From Polyangiaceae bacterium (GTDB lineage: Bacteria; Myxococcota_A; Polyangia; Polyangiales; Polyangiaceae): a stretch of 64,000 bases of DNA. The position numbers and the translations under genes were made by a program. The DNA is taken from assembly GCA_025936115.1 (NCBI GenBank), contig JAICTZ010000010.1, positions 160,004-224,003 of the forward strand, written 5' to 3'. Shown in pieces: positions 29,657 through 38,981 of this stretch. A model generated the notes under the pieces. It did not search any database, was not told the origin of the DNA, and was given only the letters and a program-made list of their open reading frames with translations. Position 1 is the first letter of the stretch; each line of letters begins with the position of its first letter.

Positions 29657-32600
29657 ATGATGAGGGCGATGACGCGCGGGTTTGGGTTTTGTGTGGCGCT
29701 CGGCTTGTTCGGGTGCGGCCAGTCGGCCTCCGACGAGAACGTCGGGCGCGAGGCGCAGCTGCTGACTGCGCCCACGCAGGTGAATACGTTCGCATTGCTC
29801 GCGAGCGGGCACGTAAAGCTCGGCGATCGGACGACGCTCACCGGCGGCCACGTCGGGGTTGCACCGGGTTCGGGCGATTCGGTGACGGAGGGGTTTAGCG
29901 CGCAAATCGCCGTCGGGAGCGCGACGCTCGGGCAGCGCATCGTGCTGAAGGACCGCGCGGTTGCAGGCGATTTGTTTGCGACGACGGTCGTGCCGGGGAC
30001 GGGCGTGTCGTATTCGTCGCTGTCGCCGTACGCCGCGCCGCCGGCGCAGCCGGTGATCGCCGCGTTCAGTGCGGGAACGACGCCGCTCACGGTGAATGCG
30101 CCGACGACGCTCGCGGCCGGCAATTTCGGCCAGGTGACGGTGAATTCGACGCTCACGCTGAGCGGCGGCACGTATCAGTTCCAGAACCTGACGTTCGGGA
30201 CCAACGCGGTGCTGCAGGCGAGCGCCGCCTCTGTCGTGCGCGTGGCTGGGAAGGTCTCGGGCGCCAACGCGAACTTCGTGCGCATCGGGCCGACGGGCAC
30301 ACAACCGGCCGCGAACTTCCGTCTGATCGTCGCAGGCGCGAACGACACGACCGGGGGCATCACCCTCGGGACGGACGCGCGGGTGACGGCCCTCGTGGTT
30401 TCGCGAGCCTCGGTCACGATGGGCGATCGCTTCAACGGTAAGGGCGCGATTGCGGCCAGCAACGTCACCGGCGGCAACGACACGTCCTTCACCTTCCAGA
30501 CGGGGTTCGAGTGCAGCGCGGACGCAGGCTGCGACGACGGCAACGCCTGCACGGCGGACAGCTGCCTCGACGCCAAGTGCGTTCACACGGCGCGCCCGAA
30601 CGGGACGAGCTGCACGAGCGACAGCAACGAATGCACGAACGACGTGTGCTCGGCCGGAGCCTGCATGCACCCGAGCGTCGCGGACGGCTCCTCGTGTCCC
30701 GACGATGGGGACACCTGCACGGCGGATGCGTGCGCGAGCGGCGTCTGCGCGCACCCGGGGAACGGCACCTGTCCCGTCTTGCCGCCGATCCCACCGCGGG
30801 CGCTCCCCCGCGCTCCGTCGCAGGTCGGCTGCTACTGGTACACGTTGAACGGCTGGGAGGCGATCCCCTGTGAGCCGGTCCAAGACGTGATCACCGGCGT
30901 CGGCGTTCCGGCCATTCCACCCGCGATTTCTTCGCCTTACGTCGAGCAAACGCCGAACCCCACCACCTCACGCAACAAGGTGCTGGTCGCGGACAGCACG
31001 ACGCCACGGCCCTTCGTCTTCGCACAGGCTGAGATCATGTTCCCGGCCATCGATAGCGTCACGGACGCCGTGCCGAGTCCCCCGGATCCTTTTCCTGGCT
31101 GCGCCAGCAGCGGGTCGCCCACGCCGAATGCGCTGAGCGTGCAGCTCAATACCAACAAGTTCTTGATGGCAAACGGAGACAACGGCGCGATTCAATTCGC
31201 CATCCAGTCGACGGGGCTCAATGACTCCGCCATCCACATGTGCGCGTGGCAGGTCGACGCCACGACGCAGTCCTACGACGCCACTTCGGTGTGCGTGAAA
31301 GCGCCGCCCCCGACGCGCGACACGCCGCTCCATGCCTTCGACTTCGTCAACATCGCGGGCTCGGTCGATCCGACGGCGGGCACGATGAGCATCGTCGTCC
31401 AACTGTCGTGGGTAGAGCCCGGCTCGCCGAATATCTATGCTCAAACTGGGGTCGACAAGTACGGGCTCGCGAACCACTGGGTCGAGTTCGACGCCGCGGT
31501 GCTCGGCTTGGGCAATTGCACGCAGGCACAATTCACGAATGCCAGCGCCGTCACGCGCATGATGGGTTCCACGTGTACCAGTGTCACGTCTCCGACGAGC
31601 TCGACCGCGGGCTGCCCGGCAGGCCCGCTGGAGCCGAACGCCAAGTTCGAGAACCGAACGGCGACGGCAGAGACGAACAACCTCGCCCAGGTCGGCGCGC
31701 CGTCGGTGAGCTACCCCAATCCTTATCTCGCCGTCACGAACGTGACGCAGTCGACGTCGGGCGCCTGCATCGACCCGAAGCACGTCTACGTGCGGGACTA
31801 TACCTCGGACAGCGGCGCAGTCCCGTCCAACGCCGCCGGTCAGGCCTTCTGGGAAAGCCCGGATATCTTCCTCGTGCCCAAGGATTCCCCGGTGAACGCG
31901 GACTCCACGCCCGCGCAATCCCTGATCACGCCGGACACCGACTTCGACGTTTGGGTGCGAGTGCACAATGACCTCGGCTGCGCGCAAGTGACCGGCGCGA
32001 AGGCGCTCGTTTACATTGCGGATCCGGGGGCGCTCTCGATGCCGTGGGCCACCCTCACGAACAACGACTACTCCGCGGGCACGGCTACCGGCACGGTGCA
32101 GGCGGGCGGGAAGACGCTACTCGGGCCCTTCCACTACCATTCCCCGTCCACCGGCTTCGGCGACGGGCACAAGTGCCTGATCGCTGCGATCAAGGCCGAC
32201 GGAGAGGACCCGGTCAGCAACTTCTTCGACGCGCCCAATTCGAACCAGGTGGCGCAGCGCAACGTCCAGTTCGAAAACTGCGCGTTCCCGCTGACGAATG
32301 CGACGGGCACGGACGGTCAGGTGGAAATTGCGCTCAACGTGGTGCCGCCCGAAACGGCTCCTTCATTGAGCACGCTCCCGAACATCTCCGTCACCTTCGA
32401 CGATGACGACTCCTCCTGGTACAACACGTGGGTGAATCAGCCCGAGAACGGCTCGACTTATCTTGCGACCCGAGTCGGGAACAAGACCGTCGTCCGGCTC
32501 GGCAAGCCGAGCGTGACACTTCACACCGTGACGCTGGCAAACGGGGCATCGCGGACCGCGGTCGGTAACCTCGAGCTGCCACAAGGCACCTCGCTCACGA

Positions 32601-32704
32601 CGCTGGCCCTCAACGCGGCGCTACGCAATCCGTCGACCGGAGTGCTGCTCGCCCCGGCCAACGGTGGTTCCTGCGAGATGGCGGGCCCGCCCATCATCCA
32701 GTGA
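29657..32704 (+). CDS. Large lipoprotein with ice-binding-like beta domain and CTxDxC repeats
   Basis: 1015 residues; GGAGCGGAAG precedes the ATG and the lipobox is GLFGCGQ. Residues 40-275 form a repetitive beta domain (LASGHVKLGDRTTLTGGHVG, AAGNFGQVTVNSTLTLSGGT, QFQNLTFGTNAVLQA) related in pattern to the C-terminal domain of the 45118-49872 protein. Cys-rich CTxDxC units follow (DGNACTADSCLDAKCVH, DGDTCTADACASGVC), then about 600 residues of beta-rich sequence with no recognised motif. The stop overlaps the next start (GTGA), so the two are coupled. An outer-surface adhesin or matrix role is inferred. Confidence 0.7.
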   Translation: MMRAMTRGFGFCVALGLFGCGQSASDENVGREAQLLTAPTQVNTFALLASGHVKLGDRTTLTGGHVGVAPGSGDSVTEGFSAQIAVGSATLGQRIVLKDRAVAGDLFATTVVPGTGVSYSSLSPYAAPPAQPVIAAFSAGTTPLTVNAPTTLAAGNFGQVTVNSTLTLSGGTYQFQNLTFGTNAVLQASAASVVRVAGKVSGANANFVRIGPTGTQPAANFRLIVAGANDTTGGITLGTDARVTALVVSRASVTMGDRFNGKGAIAASNVTGGNDTSFTFQTGFECSADAGCDDGNACTADSCLDAKCVHTARPNGTSCTSDSNECTNDVCSAGACMHPSVADGSSCPDDGDTCTADACASGVCAHPGNGTCPVLPPIPPRALPRAPSQVGCYWYTLNGWEAIPCEPVQDVITGVGVPAIPPAISSPYVEQTPNPTTSRNKVLVADSTTPRPFVFAQAEIMFPAIDSVTDAVPSPPDPFPGCASSGSPTPNALSVQLNTNKFLMANGDNGAIQFAIQSTGLNDSAIHMCAWQVDATTQSYDATSVCVKAPPPTRDTPLHAFDFVNIAGSVDPTAGTMSIVVQLSWVEPGSPNIYAQTGVDKYGLANHWVEFDAAVLGLGNCTQAQFTNASAVTRMMGSTCTSVTSPTSSTAGCPAGPLEPNAKFENRTATAETNNLAQVGAPSVSYPNPYLAVTNVTQSTSGACIDPKHVYVRDYTSDSGAVPSNAAGQAFWESPDIFLVPKDSPVNADSTPAQSLITPDTDFDVWVRVHNDLGCAQVTGAKALVYIADPGALSMPWATLTNNDYSAGTATGTVQAGGKTLLGPFHYHSPSTGFGDGHKCLIAAIKADGEDPVSNFFDAPNSNQVAQRNVQFENCAFPLTNATGTDGQVEIALNVVPPETAPSLSTLPNISVTFDDDDSSWYNTWVNQPENGSTYLATRVGNKTVVRLGKPSVTLHTVTLANGASRTAVGNLELPQGTSLTTLALNAALRNPSTGVLLAPANGGSCEMAGPPIIQ

Positions 32705-33615
32705 GCCATCGCCTGCCTCGCGCGCATCCCCGCATCCATTGGCTCGTCATCGCACTCGTCGGTGGCGCCCTCGGATGCGGGGGGAGCAGTGTGCGGAGGC
32801 TGAGCGCGGGCGCGCAGAGCGGTGCGGGTGGCGGCGGTGCTGGCGGCCTGGGCGGCAGCAGCGGTGAGACGGCGGCAGCCGGCATGAGCTCCGAGGCACT
32901 GTATGCCGGCGTCGTGCTCGCCATGGTGTCCGACGACAACGCGAGCTCGCCTTATGTCACTCGAGCGGACTTCACGGGTCGAGCGCACCCAGTCCTCGAC
33001 GGCTGCCCGCGGTGTTGTTGCGGACAGGAGCTGCATGGGTTGCCGGCTCCTGGGAAACCGCCCGATGCGGGCACGATCACGCTGCTAGGCGCGGACGGCT
33101 CGACGCTCGCGGCGCTCGTGCCCGAGGCGATCGACAACGGAGGCTATGGGATGGGGATCGCTCTCGGCTGGTCGTGGTTCGAGCCGCTCAGTAACTATGC
33201 GCCGGTGACTCCCCAGCCGTGGGCGTTCGGGGACACGCTGCAGGTGCTCGCCCCCGGAAACGAGGTCGAGCCTTTCTCCGGCATGTTACGGACGGGGCTC
33301 GCGCTCGCCGGCGTGAGTCCCCCGATCGGCTCGTCGCCGGTCATCATCGACCACACACAGCCCTTCGAGATTTCGTGGACTCCAGAGGGCGACGCCGACG
33401 CCACGATGCTGCTCGGCCTCCCGACGGGGAACAGCCTTTGTTACTGCGACGCACCTGACTCGGCAGGCAAGCTGGTGGTCGACGCGAGCCTCCTGAGCCC
33501 TGTCTCGGGCGAGCTCAGCTTGACGCGACTGAGCATCTCCACGGTGACGAGCGGCAACGCAAGCGTCGATCTCGTGGGCGCCGTGGTTCAGAAGGGCCCC
33601 GTCGAGGTCCGGTGA
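32701..33615 (+). CDS. Lipoprotein of unknown function, coupled to the preceding gene
   Basis: 304 residues from a GTG overlapping the upstream stop. The signal peptide ends ALVGGALGCGGSS, a lipobox, and a short Gly/Ala/Ser linker follows. A CPRCCCG cluster near residue 105 and CYCDAP near residue 247 could be disulphide or metal sites. The rest is beta-rich (GTITLLGADGSTLAALVPEA, QPFEISWTPEGDADATMLLG). No family is recognised. Because it is translationally coupled to the large lipoprotein, the two may form one surface complex. Confidence 0.6.
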   Translation: MSHRLPRAHPRIHWLVIALVGGALGCGGSSVRRLSAGAQSGAGGGGAGGLGGSSGETAAAGMSSEALYAGVVLAMVSDDNASSPYVTRADFTGRAHPVLDGCPRCCCGQELHGLPAPGKPPDAGTITLLGADGSTLAALVPEAIDNGGYGMGIALGWSWFEPLSNYAPVTPQPWAFGDTLQVLAPGNEVEPFSGMLRTGLALAGVSPPIGSSPVIIDHTQPFEISWTPEGDADATMLLGLPTGNSLCYCDAPDSAGKLVVDASLLSPVSGELSLTRLSISTVTSGNASVDLVGAVVQKGPVEVR

Positions 33616-33618
33616 CGG

Positions 33619-33638
33619 GACGCGCGTTCTCGCGCGTC
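33619..33638 (+). terminator. Hairpin after the lipoprotein pair
   Basis: GACGCGCG-TTCT-CGCGCGTC is a perfect eight-base stem with a four-base loop starting four bases after the stop codon. The following sequence is A-rich, not T-rich, so it may stabilise or pause rather than end the transcript. Confidence 0.4.
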
Positions 33639-33747
33639 TCGAAAATAAAATCGGGCCCTGTCGATTTGGCCTCCCCCCGTTCGTCGCCAGCGTAGAAACG
33701 GCAGCTGAGCGGCTGCCCCAACCACCCATACCGAGGAGAAAAGCACC

Positions 33748-34194
33748 ATGGCTCAAAACACCGTCAAACTGCACCGGGTACTTCGCGCGCCGGCCGAGAG
33801 GATCTACCGGGCGTTCCTCGATCCCGACGCGATGGCGAAATGGCTGCCGCCGCACGGCTTCACCGGCAAGGTCCACCAGATCAAGGCCGAGGTCGGCGGC
33901 ACGTACAAGATGTCCTTCACGAACCTCACGACGGGGCAGAGCCATGCGTTCGGCGGCGAGTTCCTCGAGCTGGTGCCGAACGAGCGCATTGTCCACACCG
34001 ACAAGTTCGACGACCCAAACCTGCCCGGTCAGATGCAGACGACGATTGTCCTCAAGAAGGTGTCCGTCGGCACGGAGCTGAGCGTCGTGCAGGAAGGCAT
34101 CCCGAGCGCGATCCCCACCGAGGGTTGCTACCTCGGCTGGCAAGAGTCCCTCACGCTATTGACCCAGCTCGTCGAGCCCGAGATCAACCAGTAG
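33748..34194 (+). CDS. AHSA1/SRPBCC domain protein
   Basis: 148 residues; GAGGAGAAAAGCACC precedes the ATG. The pattern is typical of the Aha1/AHSA1 group: VLRAPAERIYRAFLDPDAMA, KWLPPHGFTGKVHQI, GGEFLELVPNERIVHTDKF and CYLGWQESLTLLTQLVEPEI. These small cytosolic proteins bind hydrophobic ligands; no reaction can be assigned. It lies 91 bases before a glutathione S-transferase gene in the same direction, so the two may be co-transcribed as a detoxification pair. Confidence 0.87.
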   Translation: MAQNTVKLHRVLRAPAERIYRAFLDPDAMAKWLPPHGFTGKVHQIKAEVGGTYKMSFTNLTTGQSHAFGGEFLELVPNERIVHTDKFDDPNLPGQMQTTIVLKKVSVGTELSVVQEGIPSAIPTEGCYLGWQESLTLLTQLVEPEINQ

Positions 34195-34285
34195 TGCTCG
34201 ACGAACGACCTGAGGCGGGGCGAAGGCACGCACGATCGACTCGTGCCTGCCGGCGCCCCGCCAAACCCACCGCGCAGAGGACGAC

Positions 34286-34945
34286 ATGATCACACTCTAT
34301 GGCTTCGGACGTATTTTCCCTGAGGGCGTCGGCGAGACGAAAGACCTCCGCGCCCAGTGGGCGCTCGAGGAGACCGGACTGCCGTATCGAGTCCACGCGC
34401 TCGACCACACGGCAGGCGACCTCGACAGCGACGCCTACGGCCGCATCAGCCCTTTCCGCCAAGTGCCGGCCATCGACGACGACGGCTTCGTGCTGTCCGA
34501 ATCGGCCGCCGTGGTGCTCTATGTGGCCGAAAAGTCCGGCAAGCTGATCCCGAGCGACATCCAGGGCCGCACGCGCGTCGTCCAGTGGTGCTTCGCCGCC
34601 ACCAGCACGGTCGAGCCGACCCTCACGTGCCTCGACTGCATCGACATCTTCGACCAGCGCAAAGCGGCCCACGACGTCCGCGCCGAAGTCGCCAAGCTCG
34701 CCGGCCGCTGGCTCGGCCACGTCGAGCGCCGCCTCGAAGACCGCGAATGGATCGCCTGCACGGATTTTACAGTCGCCGACATCATGATGGCCGGCGTACT
34801 CCGCACCATCCGCAAGACTGACCTGATGGAACCCTTCCCAAGACTCAAGGCCTACTACGCCCGCTGTCATGCCCGCCCAGCGTGGCAGCGCACCCTCGCG
34901 CTTTACGCGGAACGGCTCGGCGTCAGCGTCGAGGCGATTCGATAG
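34286..34945 (+). CDS. Glutathione S-transferase family protein
   Basis: 219 residues; AGAGGACGAC precedes the ATG. The N-terminal thioredoxin-like domain has ITLYGFGRIFP, the conserved cis-proline in FRQVPAID, and the Glu-Ser glutathione-contact pair in VLSESAAVVLYVAE. The C-terminal helical domain has the N-capping box CTDFTVADIMMAGVL and ends ARPAWQRTLALYAERLG. The enzyme would conjugate or reduce electrophiles in the cytosol. The substrate is unknown. Confidence 0.9.
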   Translation: MITLYGFGRIFPEGVGETKDLRAQWALEETGLPYRVHALDHTAGDLDSDAYGRISPFRQVPAIDDDGFVLSESAAVVLYVAEKSGKLIPSDIQGRTRVVQWCFAATSTVEPTLTCLDCIDIFDQRKAAHDVRAEVAKLAGRWLGHVERRLEDREWIACTDFTVADIMMAGVLRTIRKTDLMEPFPRLKAYYARCHARPAWQRTLALYAERLGVSVEAIR

Positions 34946-34950
34946 GGTCC

Positions 34951-35655
34951 TTACAGCTCGACGCCCTCCAGCCGCCACGCCTCGGCGAGGGCGTCGCGAC
35001 AATCTTTTTCGATGACGTCGGCATGCCCGACGATGAGGCGCTCGGCCGGTCGCTCCAGCATGGCGTGGATCGATCGCGCGGCCGCGGTCTTGTCCGGAAT
35101 CTTCTTTCGCACATCGGGGGAGACGCGCACCCGCTCGTAGCAGCCGGTGACGCGCGCAGCCCAACGCCAGGTCCAGTGGTCTGCGGCGCCCGCACAGAGG
35201 ACGACGTCCGCGCCCAAAAGGGTTTGCGTCGGCCGGTGGTAGAGGACGGTCTCGTCGAGAAACGGGACACCCAGTAGCGGCAGGGCTTCGAACTCGGGAA
35301 GCTGCTCCGCGAAGCTGGCGGCCTGGATATCCATGTGGACGCTCAAAGCCTTGTTCCGCTTCAGCGCGGACGCCGGTCCCACCACCTGCGCCTCGGGGAA
35401 ATAGGCCGCTGCAGCGGGTGTCGACAGATGATGAAAGCAGTTCGGTACCAAAAGCCAGCGCACGCGGCCGAGCGCTCGTAGCTCTTCGGCGAGCGCAGCG
35501 GTGGGAGGCGGCGGCGTGTGCAGCAGCAAACTGCCGTCGTCGAGGCGGACGACCGTGCTGCGCGCGCGCAGCCGCACGCCGGCGAACCACACGGGGCGAT
35601 CGAGGACCCAGATCTTGCCATCGACGACAGCGGTTAGAGCGCTCATTCCGTTCAT
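34951..35655 (-). CDS. DUF4336-type metallo-beta-lactamase-like protein
   Basis: 234 residues. The pattern GKIWVLDRPVWFAGVRL, RSTVVRLDDGSLLLHTPPP, LVPNCFHHL and RLIVGHADVIEKDCRDAL resembles DUF4336 proteins, which have a metallo-beta-lactamase-like fold. The NCFHHLS site keeps two histidines but not the full HxHxDH motif, and a later GHAD supplies another histidine and aspartate. The start overlaps the stop of the sigma factor gene by four bases, so they are coupled. The reaction is unknown. Confidence 0.7.
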   Translation of the reverse strand: MNGMSALTAVVDGKIWVLDRPVWFAGVRLRARSTVVRLDDGSLLLHTPPPPTAALAEELRALGRVRWLLVPNCFHHLSTPAAAAYFPEAQVVGPASALKRNKALSVHMDIQAASFAEQLPEFEALPLLGVPFLDETVLYHRPTQTLLGADVVLCAGAADHWTWRWAARVTGCYERVRVSPDVRKKIPDKTAAARSIHAMLERPAERLIVGHADVIEKDCRDALAEAWRLEGVEL

Positions 35656-36572
35656 GGCCCTGAGAGACGATACAGCGCTCTCTGGTGTGACATCGCCCGG
35701 AGTTTTTCGGGATTCATACAGACAGAAAGGCCGAACACCCGGTCGCCATCCGTCTCGACGTGCGTAACGTTCCAGACGCTCGCGTCACGGAGGACGACGA
35801 GCGCCGGCCAGCCATTGACCTCCCGGACCTCGTAGCGAAGGCTCGGGTCAATCTTTTTCGAGAGGCCGATGACCAGCCGCGCCACCCGGTCGCCGCCGCG
35901 TATGATCTTGAGTGCCGTCTTCACGGCGCCCCCGCCATCCATCACGGCGCGTGCGTCGGCAGTGAGGAACGCCTCCACCTTCTTCACGTCCCCCGTCTGA
36001 ACGGCGCTAAAGAATGCCCCCAAGATCGCCAAGTGGGCGTCGCGCGAAGGAGCGAAGCGCGGCTTTGCCGCCTGCACGTGGCCGCGGGCGCGATGCAACA
36101 GCTGGCGCACGGCCGGCGTTTCACGTTCGAGCGCGGCCGCGGCTTCCTCCGTCGAGTACTCGAAAATCTCGACCAGCACGAACACCGCACGTTCGAGCGG
36201 AGAGAGTCGCTCGAGCAGCGTGAGAAACGCCAGCGACACGGTTTCGGGATCGACGGGCGTCCCGTAAAGCCGTGCGCCGTCGGTCTCGAGCGGCTCGGGG
36301 AGCCAGGACCCGACGTACTCTTCGCGTCGCGCCCGTGCCGACCCGAGCTGATCGAGACAGAGCCGCGTGACCACCTGCTCGAGCCAGCGCTTCGGGTACT
36401 GCACCTCGGCCGCGTGCTCGGCGAAGCGCAGATGCGCCTCCTGGAGCACGTCCTCTGCGTCCGTCGCCGTGCCGAGCATGCGATACGCGAGCGCGAACAG
36501 ACCGGGCCGATAGTCGCTGAACGCGTCCGTCAGAAACCTACCTTCTCGCACGAATGCTCGTAGCACGCGCAA
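35652..36572 (-). CDS. SigJ-like sigma-70 factor with SnoaL-like C-terminal domain
   Basis: 306 residues. Sigma region 2 (YRPGLFALAYRMLGTATDAE, DVLQEAHLRFAEH, KRWLEQVVTRLCLDQL) and region 4 (LSPLERAVFVLVEIFEYSTE) are clear. Beyond about residue 180 is an extension (VKKVEAFLTADARAVMDGGG, VREVNGWPALVVLRD) like the SnoaL-type fold of SigJ/ECF41 factors. In that group the extension tunes sigma activity, replacing a separate anti-sigma factor. Its coupled partner is the DUF4336 gene, the likely target or effector. Confidence 0.87.
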   Translation of the reverse strand: MRVLRAFVREGRFLTDAFSDYRPGLFALAYRMLGTATDAEDVLQEAHLRFAEHAAEVQYPKRWLEQVVTRLCLDQLGSARARREEYVGSWLPEPLETDGARLYGTPVDPETVSLAFLTLLERLSPLERAVFVLVEIFEYSTEEAAAALERETPAVRQLLHRARGHVQAAKPRFAPSRDAHLAILGAFFSAVQTGDVKKVEAFLTADARAVMDGGGAVKTALKIIRGGDRVARLVIGLSKKIDPSLRYEVREVNGWPALVVLRDASVWNVTHVETDGDRVFGLSVCMNPEKLRAMSHQRALYRLSGP

Positions 36573-36666
36573 ACCTAGTCGTGCGTGACGAGTAGGACCA
36601 GCGGCTCCTCGTCGTCGTGAGACAAAACGTCTTCACTGCTTGATAGTTTGAAGGCAATATGTCCCC

Positions 36667-37272
36667 ATGGGTGCCGTCCCCTTCAAGCGTGAGGTCGACT
36701 TTTTCCGCCGGCACGGCGGCAGCCTCCGCATGTCCGAAGCCCTGCGCCTCGGGATCAACCGCAAGACACTCTATAGGATGCGCGACACCGGCGTCCTCGA
36801 GCGGGTCACCCGAGGGCTGTACCGGCTCGCCTCCCTCGAGCCGCTCGCGCACCCCGACCTGGTCACGGTCGCGACACGCGTTCCGCAGGGCGTCCTCTGC
36901 CTCATCTCAGCGCTCTCGTTCCATGAGCTGACTACGCAGGTGCCGCACACGATCGACGTCGCGCTCGAGCGCGGGACGCGGAAGCCGCGTCTCGACTATC
37001 CGCCGACCCGCTTCTTCTGGTTCTCAGGTCCCGCGTTCCGCGAGGGCGTCGAGAAACACACGCTCGATGATGTGCCTATCCGCATCTACGACCCCGAAAA
37101 GACACTCGTGGACTCCTTTCGCTACCGGAACCAGCTCGGCATGGACGTCGTGCTCGAGGCGCTCCGCCTCTGGCGCGAGCGTCGCCGCAAAAAATTCGAC
37201 GCCCTGCTCAAGTACGCTCGTATGCGCCACGTCGAGCGCGCGATGCGACCCTACCTGGAGGCAATGCCGTGA
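36667..37272 (+). CDS. abiEi: AbiEi-type antitoxin
   Basis: 201 residues. The N-terminal winged helix (LRMSEALRLGINRKTLYRMR) and the following ERVTRGLYRLASLEPL match AbiEi antitoxins. Then VPQGVLCLISALSFHELTTQ and the family signature VPIRIYDPEKTLVDSFRYRN are present. AbiEi represses its own promoter and neutralises AbiEii (family knowledge). Just upstream, AGAC-aaaac-GTCT and a TTCA...TGAA pair could be the operator. The stop overlaps the toxin start (GTGA). Confidence 0.88.
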   Translation: MGAVPFKREVDFFRRHGGSLRMSEALRLGINRKTLYRMRDTGVLERVTRGLYRLASLEPLAHPDLVTVATRVPQGVLCLISALSFHELTTQVPHTIDVALERGTRKPRLDYPPTRFFWFSGPAFREGVEKHTLDDVPIRIYDPEKTLVDSFRYRNQLGMDVVLEALRLWRERRRKKFDALLKYARMRHVERAMRPYLEAMP

Positions 37273-38198
37273 GCGTCAAGAACCTGGAAGCCTCGGTGCA
37301 GGCGCGCCTTCAAAACTACGCACGCGCGACTAAGCGGCCCTTTCAGGAGCTGCTCCAGTACTACGCCATGGAGCGGTTCCTCTACCGCCTAGCGCAGACA
37401 CCTCACCGCGCGCAGTTCGTACTCAAAGGCGCTCTGATGCTGTACGTGTGGGACGCGCCGCTCGCGCGGGCGACGAAGGACCTCGACTTCCTCGGACACC
37501 TCGAGAACTCGCTCGAGAACCTGGAGCGCGTAGTTCGCGAAGTATGCACCGCCACCGCCGAGCCCGACGGCATAGTATTCGACCCAGCTACAGTGAAGGC
37601 CATGCGAATCAAAGAGGACACGGACTACGAGGGCGTGCGCGTCCGCTTCGTCGGTTTGCTCGGCAGGGCACGCGTGTCGATGCAGATCGACGTGGGATTC
37701 GGCGACGTCGTCATTCCGGCCGCGGAGATCATCACGTACCCCACGCTGCTCGACTTTCCGGCACCGGAGCTGTCGGGTTACCCGCGCGAGACGGTAGTGG
37801 CCGAGAAATTTCAGGCCATGGTCTACCTGCGCACGCTAAACAGCCGCATGAAGGACTTCTTCGACGTCTGGCTGCTCGCGAGTCAATTCGCCTTCGATGG
37901 CGCACTGTTGACGAAGGCCGTCTCCGCCACGTTCGCCAATCGCGAAACAGCGATCGATGTGACGCCAATATCGTTCACGCCGGACTTCACGGAGCAGGCA
38001 TCCACGCTCGCGCAGTGGACGGCCTTCCGAAACAAGCTCCCGAGCAGCGAATGCCCGGCGAAGCTCTCGGAAGTCGTGAGGTTCCTGGCGGCATTCCTGC
38101 TTCCGGTTGCCCGCGCTAGCAAAGGTGGCGAGCGCTTCATCCAGCGCTGGGTGCCGGGCGGCCCGTGGGTTCGACCGGCATACCCTCCTTCTGCGTGA
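37269..38198 (+). CDS. abiEii: AbiEii nucleotidyltransferase toxin
   Basis: 309 residues from a GTG coupled to the antitoxin. The nucleotidyltransferase core is seen in FVLKGALMLYVWDAPLARAT followed by KDLDFLGH, whose DxD pair binds metal, and in SMQIDVGFGDVV. Later VVAEKFQAMVYLRTLNSRMK and DFFDVWLLASQF fit the family. AbiEii is a type IV toxin giving abortive infection against phage, by nucleotidyl transfer (family knowledge). Both genes appear intact. Confidence 0.88.
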   Translation: MSVKNLEASVQARLQNYARATKRPFQELLQYYAMERFLYRLAQTPHRAQFVLKGALMLYVWDAPLARATKDLDFLGHLENSLENLERVVREVCTATAEPDGIVFDPATVKAMRIKEDTDYEGVRVRFVGLLGRARVSMQIDVGFGDVVIPAAEIITYPTLLDFPAPELSGYPRETVVAEKFQAMVYLRTLNSRMKDFFDVWLLASQFAFDGALLTKAVSATFANRETAIDVTPISFTPDFTEQASTLAQWTAFRNKLPSSECPAKLSEVVRFLAAFLLPVARASKGGERFIQRWVPGGPWVRPAYPPSA

Positions 38199-38235
38199 GC
38201 CGCGTTGACTTGATACTCCGCATGGCAGTCCTCTA

Positions 38236-38424
38236 ATGCCATTTCTTGCGATTGTTCTGGGCATACTATGCCTTTTCTTTGCGCCGACACTTGCGCGGAT
38301 GAATGCCTCATACTATATGCGAACTTCTACTCGAACGGCGTCCGCTGGTGGCGCTTTCATGTTCCGAATTGCAGGCGTCTTACTAATTTTGATCGGTTTA
38401 GGCACGTTGACGGGTCGCTGGTAA
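38236..38424 (+). CDS. Small membrane protein, hypothetical
   Basis: 62 residues with two hydrophobic helices (FLAIVLGILCLFFAPTL and FRIAGVLLILIGLGTL) joined by a short polar loop. Base composition here is less GC-rich than around it. No clear Shine-Dalgarno precedes the ATG. It sits between the AbiE pair and a lipoprotein gene and may be cargo acquired with them. An alternative is a non-coding stretch that happens to be open. Confidence 0.4.
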   Translation: MPFLAIVLGILCLFFAPTLARMNASYYMRTSTRTASAGGAFMFRIAGVLLILIGLGTLTGRW

Positions 38425-38486
38425 TACCAGCTGGGTTCGCGGGCCTCGCGTCAACTGCAATCTGCTTACTATGGTGTCTCCGGAAG

Positions 38487-38981
38487 ATGATCTCGTCGAG
38501 TACCTGGTTGACGGCCTGGCTGGTCCTCGTCGCGACGCTTACTTCGTGCCCTAAGCTCGGCGACCCACACATAGAGACGGGTCTCCGCGTTGGTCCGATA
38601 TCGAATAAGACTGCGGGTGCGGTGCTCCAGCTGACGTGCGGGGCTGATACACCGGCGGTCCTCGCGAGAGGTTCGTACCTTTGGGGTGGCCCTTTACCCC
38701 GAGTAGGTGTCGAGTGCAAAGATTTGGCCGTATGTCGTGCGAGGTGGAATCAGAGCATATTGGCGAGAACGGTCCAATGTGGCGAAGAAACGTACGCGTA
38801 CGTCTTCTTTGCCGGACTCCAGATTACGCTCAAGCCTCAGTTAGCGGCCGTGTGCAGAAGACTATCCGAGGAATTAGGTCAAATTCCGTTCGAGACATCG
38901 GCGGAGAAGACGACGGTGCAGTGGTGGAGTCAGGTGCCCACGGGGGAGACGACTGCCGGCGTAGCCTGCGTCGGGAAGTGA
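38487..38981 (+). CDS. Hypothetical lipoprotein
   Basis: 164 residues from MISSSTWL; this internal ATG is chosen because a lipoprotein signal follows (LTAWLVLVATLTSC). The mature chain has six cysteines (VLQLTCGADTPA, VECKDLAVCRA, TVQCGEETYAYVFF) and a C-terminal KTTVQWWSQVPTG. No family is recognised. Lower GC and codon use unlike neighbours suggest transfer together with the AbiE module. Confidence 0.5.
   Translation: MISSSTWLTAWLVLVATLTSCPKLGDPHIETGLRVGPISNKTAGAVLQLTCGADTPAVLARGSYLWGGPLPRVGVECKDLAVCRARWNQSILARTVQCGEETYAYVFFAGLQITLKPQLAAVCRRLSEELGQIPFETSAEKTTVQWWSQVPTGETTAGVACVGK

Noticed and set aside
29555..30949. 464-codon leftward frame opposite the large lipoprotein
   Set aside because: Arg-rich shadow of a real gene with signal peptide and Shine-Dalgarno on the other strand; no motif.
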